NCBI GenBank assembly: GCA_026119935.1
Contig: JALRMH010000019.1
Location: 434,001 to 498,000, forward strand
Reading direction: 5' to 3'
Source: Endothia cerciana
Lineage: Eukaryota > Ascomycota > Sordariomycetes > Diaporthales > Cryphonectriaceae
DNA length: 64,000 bases
Shown here: positions 22,213-33,662 of the stretch, one piece after another
Position numbering within the stretch: the stretch's first letter is position 1
How the letters are laid out: every line of letters begins with the position of its first letter
Notes under the pieces: generated by a model
Databases searched by the model: none
Told to the model about the DNA's origin: nothing
Seen by the model: the letters and a program-made list of their open reading frames with translations, nothing else
Position numbers and translations under genes: made by a program

Positions 22213-22956
22213 TGTAATGGATGTGAGGGTCGACTTTGCTGGGTGCGAAAAGTTGACTCGTCAAAGGGCGAAGTTTCGTGGTGGAGTGCAACTCGCTGCG
22301 TTGGAATTTCGCTGGGTCGGGTCAGATTGTGCGGGTTGCGGAATTTTTGGCTTAGCCTGGCCTGAGGCAGGAAATGACCCAGCGAAGATCAATTGCGGAT
22401 TCAGCTGACTAAGCATATTGCTACCAGCTGGCAACAGCTGCGGCACAGTTGAATGACTCAGCCAGGCGATTTGTTGGTACAGAAGACACCTTCCTACATC
22501 ATTCACAACTATCATTCAGCCACAATTCGATTCGGATTCATTTGGGGGCTTGTCGCAATGCTCTGGGAATGAGCACTCGTTCTTGAGAGACTGGCAATCT
22601 GCAGCACGATAGCTGTTGTTCACCGAGTCTGCGGATGGGCTGATAGGCAACTGAGCCGAGGCAATGGCCTGAGATGCTCGAGGACTGACATCACTAGAGT
22701 GGTACCGGAAGCTTCCATGATGTGCTTTACCCCTATACTTAGGAGGTTTTCCTCTCTTCCTCTTTCTTCTTGAATAGCCATAAGCCAACTCTATCTCGAC
22801 ATCAGAGAGTGTGGAGCACCTCTCATTGTAGCTCTCTGTAGTGTTGTGCCCGAGCCTCCCTACGAGCACACTCCCACACCCTTTGTTACCCGAGCCAAAA
22901 CACGGATCAAGAGCAGTCACAAGGAGACATTGAGCGCCGGAGAGCTTCACCTCAAC
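22213..22956. promoter_or_regulatory. divergent promoter, eL43 / oxidoreductase
   Basis: The 744 bp between the two start codons contains no supported gene. The minus-strand frame that covers part of it lacks an ATG and runs antisense into the first exon of the oxidoreductase. It must contain the promoters of both flanking genes. Confidence 0.5.
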
Positions 22957-24509
22957 ATGTCGTTCAAGAGGCATGGCCGGCAGTACGACCTGGTAGTATT
23001 CGGGGCCACCGGTCAGCACACCTTCGCTGCAGATGCCGGAACTTCTCTGACAAGCACCCACCTGGGCAGGTTACACGGGGAAGTACACGGCAGAGCACAT
23101 CACCACAAATCTTCCCATCGATTTGAAGTGGGCAATCGCTGGCCGTTCCCATGGAAAGCTCGAGAAGCTCGCTGCCGACGTCAAGCCACTGCACCCAGAC
23201 CGGCGCCAACCTGGTCAGGATCTCCACTCTGGGATACCTCACGTGAAGGCCCGCCTGACTGACTGACGGACCCTTCAGACATTGAGACATGTGACCTCAG
23301 TGACCAGGACCTAGGTTTATTGGCTAAGAAAACCTTCATCTTGGTAACCACCGTTGGCCCGTACGGACAGCACGGGGAGCACGTAAGTGCGCTGCCGTAA
23401 ACGAGCCGTGACTGCGAGGCTGACCCGTTTCAGGCTTTCAAAGCGTGTGCCGAGAATGGCACTCACTACTTCGACGTCACAGGCGAGGTCCCCTACGTGG
23501 CGAGAATGATCAAGAAGTACGAACATGTCGCCAAGCAGTCGGGCAGCATGATGTTTCCACAGATAGGTGTAGAATCTGCCCCTGCGGATCTCGTGGCGTG
23601 GTCCCTGGCCAGGCACAACCGTGTGAATCTCGGAGGGGCGAAGACGGGTGAGGTAGTCATGTCTGTTCATAAGCTCAGGTAGGTGTCACTAAGATCGGCC
23701 GGGCCGAAAGTCATTTGCTCACGCTGTGACAGCTCCGCTCCTTCTGGGGGGACTCTAGCCACCCTCCTCACCTTCTTCGATACGTTTAGCTTGAAGGAGA
23801 TTGCTGCATCCATGGCACCTTTCGCCCTGTCTCCAGTCCCCAACACCCAGTCTAAGACTCAGACGTCGCTGTGGTCAAGATTCACAGGTCTACGGACAGT
23901 TCCGGATCTGGGCCTGCAGACGACGTTCGTGGGCGCTGATACCGACCGAGCCACCGTTCATCGCACATGGGGTCTCTTTTCGCAGATTGCCTCCAAGAAA
24001 GGAGAGTTCTACGGCCCAGACTTTAGCTTCTCCGAGCACATGAAGGCACGAAACTGGCTGTGGGGCATGCTCATACACTGGGGTATCAGCATCTCTGCTC
24101 TACTGTTCGTTACCGTACCGCCGCTGCGGAAACTGGTGAAGAGGTTCGTATACGAACAGGGCCAGGGACCGGAGGTTGAGCAAGCGAAGAAAGACGAGAT
24201 CGAGTATCGAGCCGTTGCGACGCCGGTTGGTGGAGACGGCGCCGGGAAGCGGGCCTTCTGCCGGGCCTGGTTCAACGGCAGCATGTATGCTTGTAAGCAA
24301 CCTCGTCCCCGGGCACGCATATAAACATGGACTTCCTAACTTGCAAACTAGTGACCGGAGTCTTCTTGGCTGAGGCAGCCCTTACGGTCCTCGAAGACGA
24401 CCTTGATCTAGGTGGCGGTGTTCTCACACCTGCTTGTCTAAGCCAGGGCTTTGTCGACAGGGTCGATGCCTCAGGATTCAGGATTGAGTCGAAAACACTG
24501 TCTACGTGA
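22957..24509 (+). CDS. saccharopine dehydrogenase-like oxidoreductase, 421 aa
   Basis: The six exons are 22957-23011, 23070-23213, 23279-23382, 23434-23678, 23733-24292 and 24352-24509. All are GT-AG and total 422 codons. The N-terminus has a Rossmann dinucleotide motif split by intron 1 (DLVVFGATG/YTGKYTAEH), then AIAGRS and TTVGPYGQHGEH. Next come ACAENGTHYFDVTGEVPYV and PQIGVESAPADLVAW, the classic saccharopine-dehydrogenase-like / trans-acting enoyl reductase signature. A hydrophobic stretch near residues 290-315 (WGMLIHWGISISALLFV) is typical of this membrane-associated subfamily. These proteins are not true saccharopine dehydrogenases. Their substrate in fungi is not established, and lipid or lipid-droplet roles have been suggested for relatives. 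Confidence 0.92.
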
Positions 24510-26468
24510 GACGTGAGTCGCTGAGCTCGCTTCATCTTACAACGGAAAATCCCATCAAGATGGCATATGAATACCCGGGGTCAGTTACACATCTGCGGGA
24601 CATGATTTCTTCTCAAGTCATGGAACATCTGCTACCTTATAAGTGACCCTCAGTCCTCCTGGACCCACTTGAGAAGTCATCGAGACGAATAAATACGTAT
24701 GGATTTGAACTACATAGGATTGTTTCATCCTGCATGTCCAATATATTGGTGAGAACTCTGAGCAGCCACCATCATTGTCAGCCGGTCACAACTCATACGC
24801 CAACGACACCCCGAGCCAACACCGGACAGCTTGACCTTTGTTATCCATCCTATGTGGGAATACACGGCTCTACTCTCTACTCCACGGCGCAGGTTTGTCT
24901 TTCGACTGCACCATCTGCCCTGTGTCCTATAGTGCCTTGCTGCATCATGACATCCCCGTACCCGCGGGATTGATTCTTATAGTAGCTCACAGAGGAGAAT
25001 TCCCTTCAAAATCGAATCTATGCCCTCCACCAGGTTGACTTTCGCCAGATAGCTAATGAACTCCTGGAATACTTCCATCTTGATCATCTGCTAGCTTCAC
25101 CAGCACCTCTACCTTAACCTGTCTCGACCCTTCTTAGACACTTTTTTACCTTGTTTGACTGCTCGACGCAGCTCACAATATGCCCGTGTCTGAAGACATA
25201 CCGACGCGTGCACACTGATGAAGAATGTTGCATAGGTCACCAAGAAGAGGATTGACAGATGTGTAAGCAAGGTTGTATAGAACCTGCTGTACTGTTGCAT
25301 TTATACGTTCTTGTAGATCGTAGTCGGATAATCTTGGCGAACTACCCGTGCTTAGTAGGCGATGCAACCAGTTCGTACCACAGAACGAGACAACAGGTTC
25401 AGGCCAGTGTATGTATACAGTACCTCCGAGACCGCCCATGATGAGGCATGTCGGAGGTGCTGTATACAAATGCAAGTGAGCATTGCCCAGGTGGGGGGAC
25501 TAAGACACGGCCAGGGTGGAGCTTTCTCCACACTTTGTGGCTGCATTTAGAACTCGGTTTTTTTTTATAGAGCTGATTATACCCAGTGCATTTATGCAAC
25601 ACCACCAATCAGCACGACTTCCATGTCACGTCTAGAGCACAAAATCAGATTTGACTTGGGGTGGTGCTTGATGAAGGGAGGGGGGTGGACGCATTCCTAA
25701 AAATGAAAGAACAGAGGTGTGGGGATGAGACTGCTGAGAAATAACCTGTATCTGGAAATATGGGAGTCCCATTATGTGGCCCCTTTGGCTGCCTCGGGAC
25801 GGAAAAGGGGCAGGGGGGCAACTGCTCACAAGGCGAGTGCTATGGAAGTTATGGAAATAGTAGGCCGATTGCTAATACTTGGGAATGTCCTAATTGTCCG
25901 AATATGTAGGAGATCTTGTGCTACCTAAGACCACCGACCTCCAAGTGTAGTGAGGCCGTCCAACTGCGCAGCGGTTCCTGTCAGCATTTCAGACACGGGC
26001 ACCCCCATGTGTAATTTGAGCGTTGGACAGTCATTCGATTTTCCAAACGTCATTGAGCATTGCCGAGCTTCCTCCTGTCCTCACTCACGGCCGCCTATCC
26101 TTGACAACTTCAGTCTCGAACCAAAAGCCCTGTGCTCTTGGTTGTTTTCAAAGACCTCAGAAATGGCCCCAGGACCGACAGCATCATCTCGGTAGCTCTT
26201 TTCTCAGCGGTCCACTTGCAACGACTGGACATAGAGTACCCCCTTTCCGACCTCTAACAGCCCACTCTTATGACCCTAGGATATTGCATCCACGACGACC
26301 CTCATTCTTGGCACGGACCCGGACCAGTAGTCGTCCGCGACCGTCCCTCACCTGTGGCGCCCTGTCCTTCGGTGGCCGGACGATTCTCCTTCCATCCAGA
26401 CCGTCTTTCGGCATAACCTCCTTCGACAGACGACACCTACTCTTCCCACCCTCTCTTCCCCCTCCGAA
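24510..26468. other. intergenic, 2 kb, with one strong inverted repeat
   Basis: No gene is supported between two plus-strand genes. It contains the inverted repeat at 25412-25468. The last 250 bases are pyrimidine-rich leader sequence of the RMD1-like gene. Confidence 0.5.
25412..25468. repeat. inverted repeat, 18-bp arms
   Basis: Arms at 25412-25429 (TGTATACAGTACCTCCGA) and 25451-25468 (TCGGAGGTGCTGTATACA) are complementary with a single mismatch and enclose a 21-nt loop. It could fold as a hairpin in RNA, act as a palindromic binding site, or be the end of a small non-autonomous element. No flanking target-site duplication was evident. Confidence 0.75.
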
Positions 26469-28071
26469 ATGTCTTCTACAGCAGAGACATCCCCACTCCT
26501 CCCGACCGCAGAGAGCAGTCGCCTCAAGCCCTCGCGGACGGTCACCTTCAACCCGAACCCGGTCACCAAGACGATCGAGCCTGACGGCGACAACTCCCCT
26601 CCCACAGCCACAGCCGGTGCCTCGAGTTCCGCGTCCAACTCGACGGCGCTGTCCAAGATGCGGCGGAGGCACAGCGCCGGCGGCGGCGGCGCCGTCGTCA
26701 ATGCCCTCCCGGCGAACCCGGCGGCCAAGATCGGCCCGCAGCGGTCGACCAAGAACGCGCAGAAGCTGAAGCTGCTGCCCAACCCGGAGCTGGAAGAGGA
26801 CGGGCCCGACGAGGAGAGCGGGAGGGACGTGTACTCGCAGTACACGAGGATCAAGGACCCCACGGCACGGAGGGACGCGGCGCGCCTGGGCAAGGCGGAC
26901 CGGACGCGGCTGCCGAGGGTGACTGCGTACTGCACGGCGAACAAGTATGACATGGACGGCCTGATGAGGTCCCTGAAGGGGTCGCGCGGCAAGACGAAGG
27001 GGGCGAATCCCAAGCTGATTGACGAGTGCATATACACGCCGTATAATTACAACAGCAAGCAGGTGGAGATGGGACATGCGCAGCGCCAGGCAGGGATTCA
27101 CTCCAACCCGGTGCACCCGTATGAGAGGAGGCATTCGACGGGGGAGTATTCGACGGCTACGGCTGCGGACGCTGGGTACCCTCAGCAGGACCTTATAGAC
27201 CTGAGGCACGAGAACCAGATCCGCGAGGAAGGAGGGTATGATAGCCAGTCGGATTCCTTCGGCCCGGAGCGGGGTGAAGACGGCACGCTGGTGGAGGCAG
27301 CCGACTTCGACATTGAGGTGCACACACCGGAGGTCTTCCTCTTCGAGTACGGCGTGGTGGTGATATGGGGCATGACGCTGCAGCAGGAAACGCGTTTCCT
27401 CAAGGAGATCTCCAAGTTCGAGCTGGAGAAGCTGGGGCCCGACGACGTCGAGGTGGAGTACTTCAACTTCTACTACACGCGCGAGTACCAGGCGCGCATC
27501 TACAACGACTTCATCGCGCTGCGGGACAAGAACAACTACCGCGTGAAGCTGGCAATCTCGCACGCCCTCGCTCAGAGCACCAAGACGTCCCTGTTTGAGG
27601 ATCTGATGGATAGCACCATCGATGCGTGCAAGGACATCCCGACAGAGATCGCTCTGACGGGCAAGATCGCGCTGAGCCGTAAGCAGATCCACATGCAGAT
27701 CGGCGAGCTGTTCATCCTCAAGTTGAATATCCATCTTGGCGGGTCGATCCTGGATACGCCCGAGCTGTTCTGGGTCGAGCCGCAGCTCGAGCCGGTGTAC
27801 CAGGCCGTGAGGAAGTACCTAGAGATGGACTCGAGAGTCAAGGTATTGACGGACCGGATGGATGTTATTGGTGACCTGTTGGCTATGCTGAAGAGCGAGC
27901 TGAGTCACGGCCACGGGGAGAAGTTGGAGTGGATTGGTGAGTGTCCCGATAACATTGTCACCCCGAGGAACTCCGGAGTACTGACTTGCGGGTGTAGTGA
28001 TCGTCCTCATCGCCGCTGAGATCATTGTGGCTGCGATAAATATCTTCGTCGATATGTACTGGGTGGAGTAG
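26469..28071 (+). CDS. RMD1/Sif2-type DUF155 protein, 513 aa
   Basis: Exons are 26469-27936 and 27998-28071, joined in phase 1 to restore a final segment IVLIAAEIIVAAINIFVDMYW. The N-terminal 280 residues are Ser/Pro/Ala-rich and charged, starting MSSTAETSPLLP. The DUF155 (YagE/RMND1) domain follows from about residue 285: EVFLFEYGVVVIWGMTLQQE, the FNFYYT segment, a KLAISHALAQSTK helix, then RKYLEMDSRVKVLTDRMDV. The single C-terminal membrane segment is the family hallmark. S. cerevisiae Rmd1 and Rmd8 and S. pombe Sif2 are relatives; Rmd1 is linked to meiotic nuclear division and vacuolar pH response, and human RMND1 to mitochondrial translation. No mitochondrial presequence is obvious here, so the cytosolic/vacuolar Rmd1 branch fits better. 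Confidence 0.92.
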
Positions 28072-28860
28072 TCTGGTAAAATGACCCCAGCCTTGGATGT
28101 CTAGTTGGCTTTGTGGGAGGGAACTAGAGGGGAGGCTACGGAATCCAGCAACGGTGGAGTGCCGCTGACTATCAAGACCACGTATTGCAGAGAGCTCTCA
28201 TGTGTGTGCGTCAGGAGTTCAGGGTGGGACAGAAGCATCAACATCATTCGACCCGGTGTTCAAGCGGGAGTCCGAAAGCTTACATATCGAGAACAGCCAG
28301 TTGTAGATAGGAGCTCCACGGCGGACCATGACAGGCGAATAGCCAAGCAGCAATACAGGGCAATTGGGCCGTGGGTGAGAGGATGGCATGGCAACTTACC
28401 AGATGTGGTTGGGATACCCGTGACAATATACTGCGTTTCATGGCATGGTCTCTCGCTCGAGTGTCCGTTTGTGGTGGCTATTTGTGCTTCATCGTGGACA
28501 TCTGTAGCGTCGCGACTATGCGCTATCTGGGCCGCATTGATGCGTCCTCCCCTCTACCTGCAGACCGTTGTCGTGTGATTATCAATAGCCTTTCTTGGAA
28601 GAACAAAGTTTGCATGCTAGGTGGCCCTGAGTGTGCACACTCGATGATCAAGACAGTCGATTGCTACTTTGCTGAGTGTCACGGGTAAAGCGGACATACG
28701 TTCCTACGCATTCAGGAAGCGAATATCACGCAGCCTTGAGAGCAACCGAGAATGTATTAAACACAGAGGTATACTTTTTTTACCGGGACCCAGTCCCGTT
28801 CGACCCTAACGCCAATACACCACCTCTTCAACCAGAAACGCGAGAGATACCCATGTCGTC
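28072..28860. other. convergent 3' region, no gene
   Basis: This is 789 bp between the RMD1-like gene and the convergent INO80F/HMG gene. The plus-strand open frame of 157 codons in it has no recognisable feature and is probably chance. Confidence 0.5.
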
Positions 28861-29865
28861 CTAGTCCTCATTTTCCATTTCGACATCATCGTCTCGGGCA
28901 GGTGTGTCCTCGGCATGTGACTCCGCAGTCGCAAGTCTCTCGGCTCTGGCCTCACTCTCCGCCTTATCCACGGCGGCCTCCTTCTCCTTTGCCGTGTACT
29001 CGTCCTTCTGACTCTGAGGCAGATCTTTCCAGCCACGGGCCAGCTGTTCATCGACAGTAACATCCTCCTCCTTTGACTCCCCAGCCGCGGCGCGATGATC
29101 GGCGCAGTATAGCTCGAAAGCGCTGGCGGGCTTCTTGGCGGCCTTGCTGCTGCTGCCGCTCACTCCGTTGGCCCGCTGGGCAGCCGGCTCCTTCGCCTGT
29201 TGGCTGCTGGGGCCGGCCTCACCGGCGGTGACGGAGTGTGAGAATGCGTCGGAAGAGGGGGACAGGTTATGCATGCTCTGGTTGATGAAGGTGGGCGGGG
29301 GCCCGTTGGCGCCGGACTCCAGGGCGGCGACAACAGAGGGCTTGCGGTGGCCACGCTTGCTGCGCAGCGGCTTGTCCTGGGGCTGTTGGCGGTGGGGCAG
29401 AGCATGGTTAGTACCAGAAGCAGACCCAGCAGCAGATCCAGAATTTTTGAGTCGTGACCGGTGTCCAGTAGAGGTGGTGGATGATGGTGCGCGCAGGGGA
29501 GGGGCGGGAGCAGGTGAAGGTGAATGAGCATGAGCATGGGCAGGAGGGCCATTGTGTTCATTTGCTTCATCACGTACTGTCGGTGGCGGGCTCGGGCTGC
29601 CGTCGGAGTCCTCGACGTTGGTGCTGGTGCGCTTCGCCAGCTGGTCCAGCAGGAAGGCGCGCTCAAGACGGAGCTTCTCGACGCCGCGGCGCAGGCGGAC
29701 CAGGCGGAGGCGCGCTGCCTCGTTGTCCTCCTCGACCTCGTTTGTGCGCCGCTTGAGCTGTAGGCACTTCCGACGGTAGGCCTCCTCGACCGAGGGAGGG
29801 AGCGCGGGCGGTATTGCTATTGAGGGTTGGCCATTGTTAGCCCTACGACCTAGCTTGGGGACCAT
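28861..29865 (-). CDS. INO80F-domain and HMG-box protein, 334 aa
   Basis: This is a single-exon gene with ATG at 29865. Residues about 26-78 form a basic coiled coil (EEAYRRKCLQLKRRTNEVEE and LRRGVEKLRLERAFLLDQL), the pattern called the INO80 complex subunit F domain. The middle is low complexity with Ser/Pro and a His-Ala stretch. An HMG box lies at about 243-303 (KPASAFELYCADHR, then LARGWKDLPQSQKDEY). The C-terminus is acidic (DDDVEMENED), like many HMGB proteins. In S. pombe the HMG protein Nht1 and in budding yeast Nhp10 belong to INO80. This protein is likely the filamentous-fungal equivalent, acting in chromatin remodelling. The orthology is inference from architecture. Confidence 0.85.
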   Translation of the reverse strand: MVPKLGRRANNGQPSIAIPPALPPSVEEAYRRKCLQLKRRTNEVEEDNEAARLRLVRLRRGVEKLRLERAFLLDQLAKRTSTNVEDSDGSPSPPPTVRDEANEHNGPPAHAHAHSPSPAPAPPLRAPSSTTSTGHRSRLKNSGSAAGSASGTNHALPHRQQPQDKPLRSKRGHRKPSVVAALESGANGPPPTFINQSMHNLSPSSDAFSHSVTAGEAGPSSQQAKEPAAQRANGVSGSSSKAAKKPASAFELYCADHRAAAGESKEEDVTVDEQLARGWKDLPQSQKDEYTAKEKEAAVDKAESEARAERLATAESHAEDTPARDDDVEMENED

Positions 29866-30542
29866 TGTAGAGCAAAGACGTGAGGCAGGGTGGCCTCGTG
29901 GGTAGGATGAGGATATCGAGGCTCACGAAGGCGAGAGGTGGGAGTCAGTTGCCAGAGGGCGAAGGGCGGGCGGGAGGTGGAACCCGCGTCGACAGTGATG
30001 GGAAATGTGGAGTTGGACTCTCTTGAATCGTGGGACTCACATGGACTGCGGTGTGCCATCTTGAATTGAATTATTGATCACTCGTCACTATCGTGGTGCG
30101 TGATGGTGTGGGGCGTTGAGATTCCAAAAAGTTGATATCCGATGTGTGAGAGATGGTTGAGGTTGTCGTGTACTCGAACGAGGAAGTAGGCCGGTCTGGA
30201 TGTTGTTGTTGGAGCTGGAGGACTGACGAACGTGGTGAATGGTCCTGATGACGGACGACCAGACCCCCTGGCGCCCTCCTTGCGCAAGGTTGAGGCTGAA
30301 AATCCCCCCAAGCCCAACGCCCGGACCACCTAGAGATTCTGCGAAAGCTCCCCATTGGCAAGCAGTGGCAGGCTTGGCAGGCTGGCAGGGGCTGAACATT
30401 TTTGAAAGCTACCCCACGTAAAACACGTCCACCTTCGAGTCCACCACGCCCACGCCCTCCTCCAGCACCACTCAGTGCTCATTACTATCACGAGGACGAG
30501 GACCCGGCATTCACCCACAGGCCTCGCGACCAACACCTCGAG
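29866..30542. promoter_or_regulatory. divergent promoter, INO80F-HMG / CCT8
   Basis: This 677 bp region serves two divergent genes. An inverted CCAAT box (ATTGG, 30354-30358) lies about 185 bp before the CCT8 start. The plus-strand leader before CCT8 is C-rich with CCACC repeats. No further factor site can be named with confidence. Confidence 0.5.
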
Positions 30543-32416
30543 ATGTCGCTCAGTATCCCCAACGCGCCAAATGCTGGCCTGTTCAAGCAGGGCTACAACA
30601 AGTATGTCTGCACCCTCTCCGATCTTCCATGTTGGGTGCATCGTGAACACATGCTCACCCGGACTACCTCACTCTTAGCTACGACTCCGAAGATGGAGCC
30701 GTTCTGCGTAACATAGAGGCATGTCGCGCCATATCTTCGACTGTCCAGACCTCTCTGGGCCCCTATGGACGCAACAAGATTGTCATCAACCACCTTCAGA
30801 AGATGATCCTGACCTCTGATGCCGCCACCATCCTTCGCGAGCTCGACGTTGTCCACCCCGCCGCCAAGCTTCTGGTAATGGCTAGTCAGCAGCAGGACTC
30901 AGAGATGGGTGATGCTACGAATCTGGTCATTGTATTGGCTGGCGAGCTACTGAAGAAGGCCGAGGATCTGCTCCGCATGGGCTTGAAGACCTCCGATATC
31001 GTGACGGGCTATGAACGTGCCCAGAAAATCGCACTGGAGGCCCTGGAAGAGCTGGAGTGCGACAAGGTCGAGGACTTGAGGTCGCAAGGGGAGATGAGCA
31101 AGGCCCTGCGGACCGTCATAGCAGCCAAGCAGAACGGCAACGAGGATTTCCTGGCCGATCTGGTCGCTGAGGCCATCCTCGCCGTGCTACCCAAGAATCC
31201 CATTGCTTTCAATGTCGACAACATCCGGGTCGTGAAGATCATGGGCGGAAGCTTGGAGCAGAGCCGGGTCGTCAAGGGCATGGTTTTCCCCAAGGAGCCC
31301 AACGGCATCATCAAGAAGGCGAAGAAGGCCAAGGTCGGCGTCTTCACATGCGCCATCGACGCCAGCCAGACTGAGACCAAAGGTACCGTCCTGTTGCACA
31401 ACGCGAAGGAGATGCTCGACTTCACGAAGGGCGAGGAGGCACAGCTCGATACCGCCATCAAGGAGTTGCACGACGTCGGTCTGCGTGTCGTGATTGCAGG
31501 CTCGACCGTTGGGGAACTGGCCATGCACTACCTCAACCGCTACGGCATTCTGGTCATCAAGATCCTCAGCAAGTTCGACCTCCGGAGGGTATGCAGGGTG
31601 GTCGGTGCTACGCCGTTGGCAAGACTCGGCGCGCCAATGCCGGATGAGATGGGCAATGTGGACGTCGTGGAGACCCTCGAGATCGGCGGAGACCGTGTCA
31701 CAGTGTTCAGACAGGAGGATGAGGTGACACGGACAGCAACTCTGGTCCTCAGGGGAGCTACGCAAAACCACCTCGACGATATCGAGCGGGCTGTGGATGA
31801 CGGCGTCAACGTCGTCAAGGCCATCACCAAGGATTCCAGAATGGTTCCTGGAGCTGGTGCGACAGAGATGCAGCTGGTGGAGAAGATATCAGCACAGGGC
31901 GAGAAGACCCCTGGTCTTGCCCAGTACGCTATCAAGAAGTACGGTGAGGCTTTCGAAGTCATCCCGAGGACGATCGCCGAGAGTGCCGGCCTTGATGCGA
32001 CGGCGGTACTGGCCGACCTGTACCGCGCTCATCACAAGGACGATTGGACCACTGGTGTGGATATCGAGGTGAGTCGCCCAGGCTTCTTCGCCAGCTCAAC
32101 CTTCTCATGCAGACTGCTGACAACTATGTGATAGAATGAGAGCGGTAATGGCATCTTGGATGCGCAAGATGCTGGTATTCTCGACCTCATGGCTACCAAG
32201 GCCTGGGCGATCAAGCTGGCAACCGAGGCTGCTAGGACTGTTCTTGCTGTCGACCAGATCATCGTCGCAAGACAGGCCGGTGGTCCCAAGCCTCCAGGAC
32301 CGAATCCGGTAAGTAAATTGTGGCCCTTGCTACAGATACCGCTCCCCTTTTACCGGCATTGATATCATGAAGATCTCAGAACTGACAGTGCGCTCTAGAA
32401 TTGGGACGAGGACTGA
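30543..32416 (+). CDS. CCT8: TRiC/CCT chaperonin subunit theta, 546 aa
   Basis: Exons are 30543-30601, 30679-32068, 32135-32308 and 32399-32416, totalling 547 codons. The last exon encodes only NWDED and the stop. The start MSLSIPNAPNAGLFKQGYN joins to YDSEDGAVLRNIEACRAI, the conserved theta beginning, followed by TSLGPYGRNKIVINHLQK. The nucleotide loop reads GDATN in place of the GDGTT seen in most group II chaperonins, in line with the weak ATP use described for theta. The equatorial return VPGAGATEMQLVEKI and the AIAVDQII-like end are present. CCT folds actin, tubulin and WD40 proteins in the cytosol. Length and collinearity are normal. Confidence 0.96.
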
Positions 32417-33650
32417 GGGCAGTGTGTATGAAAAACCAACGTGATGGCCGGCTAGATACTGTGTATCCACCATGAGATAGACTTGCAGCAAGAAGAGCCG
32501 CGGCATCGCGGGTCAAATGATATCCGACTGCGTTTTTGAGGCAATTCTGGCAGTGCTTTGCGTCGGTGGTGCTCACCAGACGTGTTTATGGAGAGGCTTC
32601 ATCGTATGGAAATGAAGACGTAGATGACATATAAGAGCCGCATCACATGCAAGAGCCGCCGATCAGTCTGCATCGATAACCATTTTCTCCGTACATGGCA
32701 GTCCTCGCAACTTGTTTCGAAGTCATTGCCATTAAGTACGGAACCATCGCTGCTCACTACCACACAGTTCCTTGTCCTGTCATCCCAAGGCACGACAACC
32801 GAGATCTGGCAGCAATGATGTCCTATTCGCGCCTCTAGAGTTCTACTCGAGGGGTTTTCCTTCGACCTATGGCCGACGATGAATGGGCGGGGGCTCACGT
32901 GTCACTTCGAGGGCCGAGTGCTAATGTCGCTGAGGTTTCCATCCAAAGCCCACCGGTTTGCGGTCCTTCGCAACACACACTTCTTGTGCTTCCTCAGGTG
33001 AGCATGTTGACATGTCCTCAGACCTCGTGAGCTCGCAGTCCCCCTCATATTCATATCGTCCCGCCCCGGAATTTGACGATCGACAGAAAGACATGTGTGC
33101 GAATGATTTCTTAAGTCGATATTACACTATCTAAGCCGTGTCTTCGGAACCACGTTAGGGAGATCTGACATCAGAGTTTCGCGCATCCCAGCTCGTGGCA
33201 ATGTTCGAGCGACACGGGAAGAAGCCCTGCCAGGTCCTCTATGCCGCCCTCAAAATCCGGACAGCCCGTCCTCGCCTGACATGTACCTGCCGAAGATCCC
33301 CCTTCCCTCTCGGAGAGTCTCCTCGACCGGTCCTAACCTTCTCGCCGTCCAGATACACAAGCAAGCCCTCGCGGCCCGGATCGCAGCAGTTCCAGAGCCG
33401 CTCGGGTGTCAGTAGTAACATGGCGATGAGAGCCAGGGCGAGCTAGTTTTTTTCCCTGACCCGAAGCCACCTGGCCCATCTGCAGATCCTGAGAGGCGGG
33501 ACCTGGGCGCAGGCCTGCGCCCAAGGACCACCGTTGGAAAGTCTGACCAACATGGAACAGTGTCTCACCCTCACAGCCGGTCAGGCTGGTGTCTCAGGTA
33601 AAACAAAAAACACCGACACCCACCGGGCCTCTGCTTGACCAGCCGGGGAA

Positions 33651-33662
33651 GGGGGGGGGGGG
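33651..33662. repeat. G12 mononucleotide run
   Basis: Twelve consecutive G, followed by an A/G-rich stretch, in the gene-poor interval. Confidence 0.9.

Noticed and set aside
22516..23061. A 181-codon minus-strand frame in the eL43/oxidoreductase promoter
   Set aside because: It begins with GTG rather than ATG and overlaps the first exon of the oxidoreductase in antisense; no motif.
26268..27734. A 488-codon minus-strand open frame opposite the RMD1-like gene
   Set aside because: It is the antisense shadow of a GC-rich coding exon; the plus strand encodes a recognisable DUF155 protein and the minus frame has only Arg/Val/Leu-rich nonsense.
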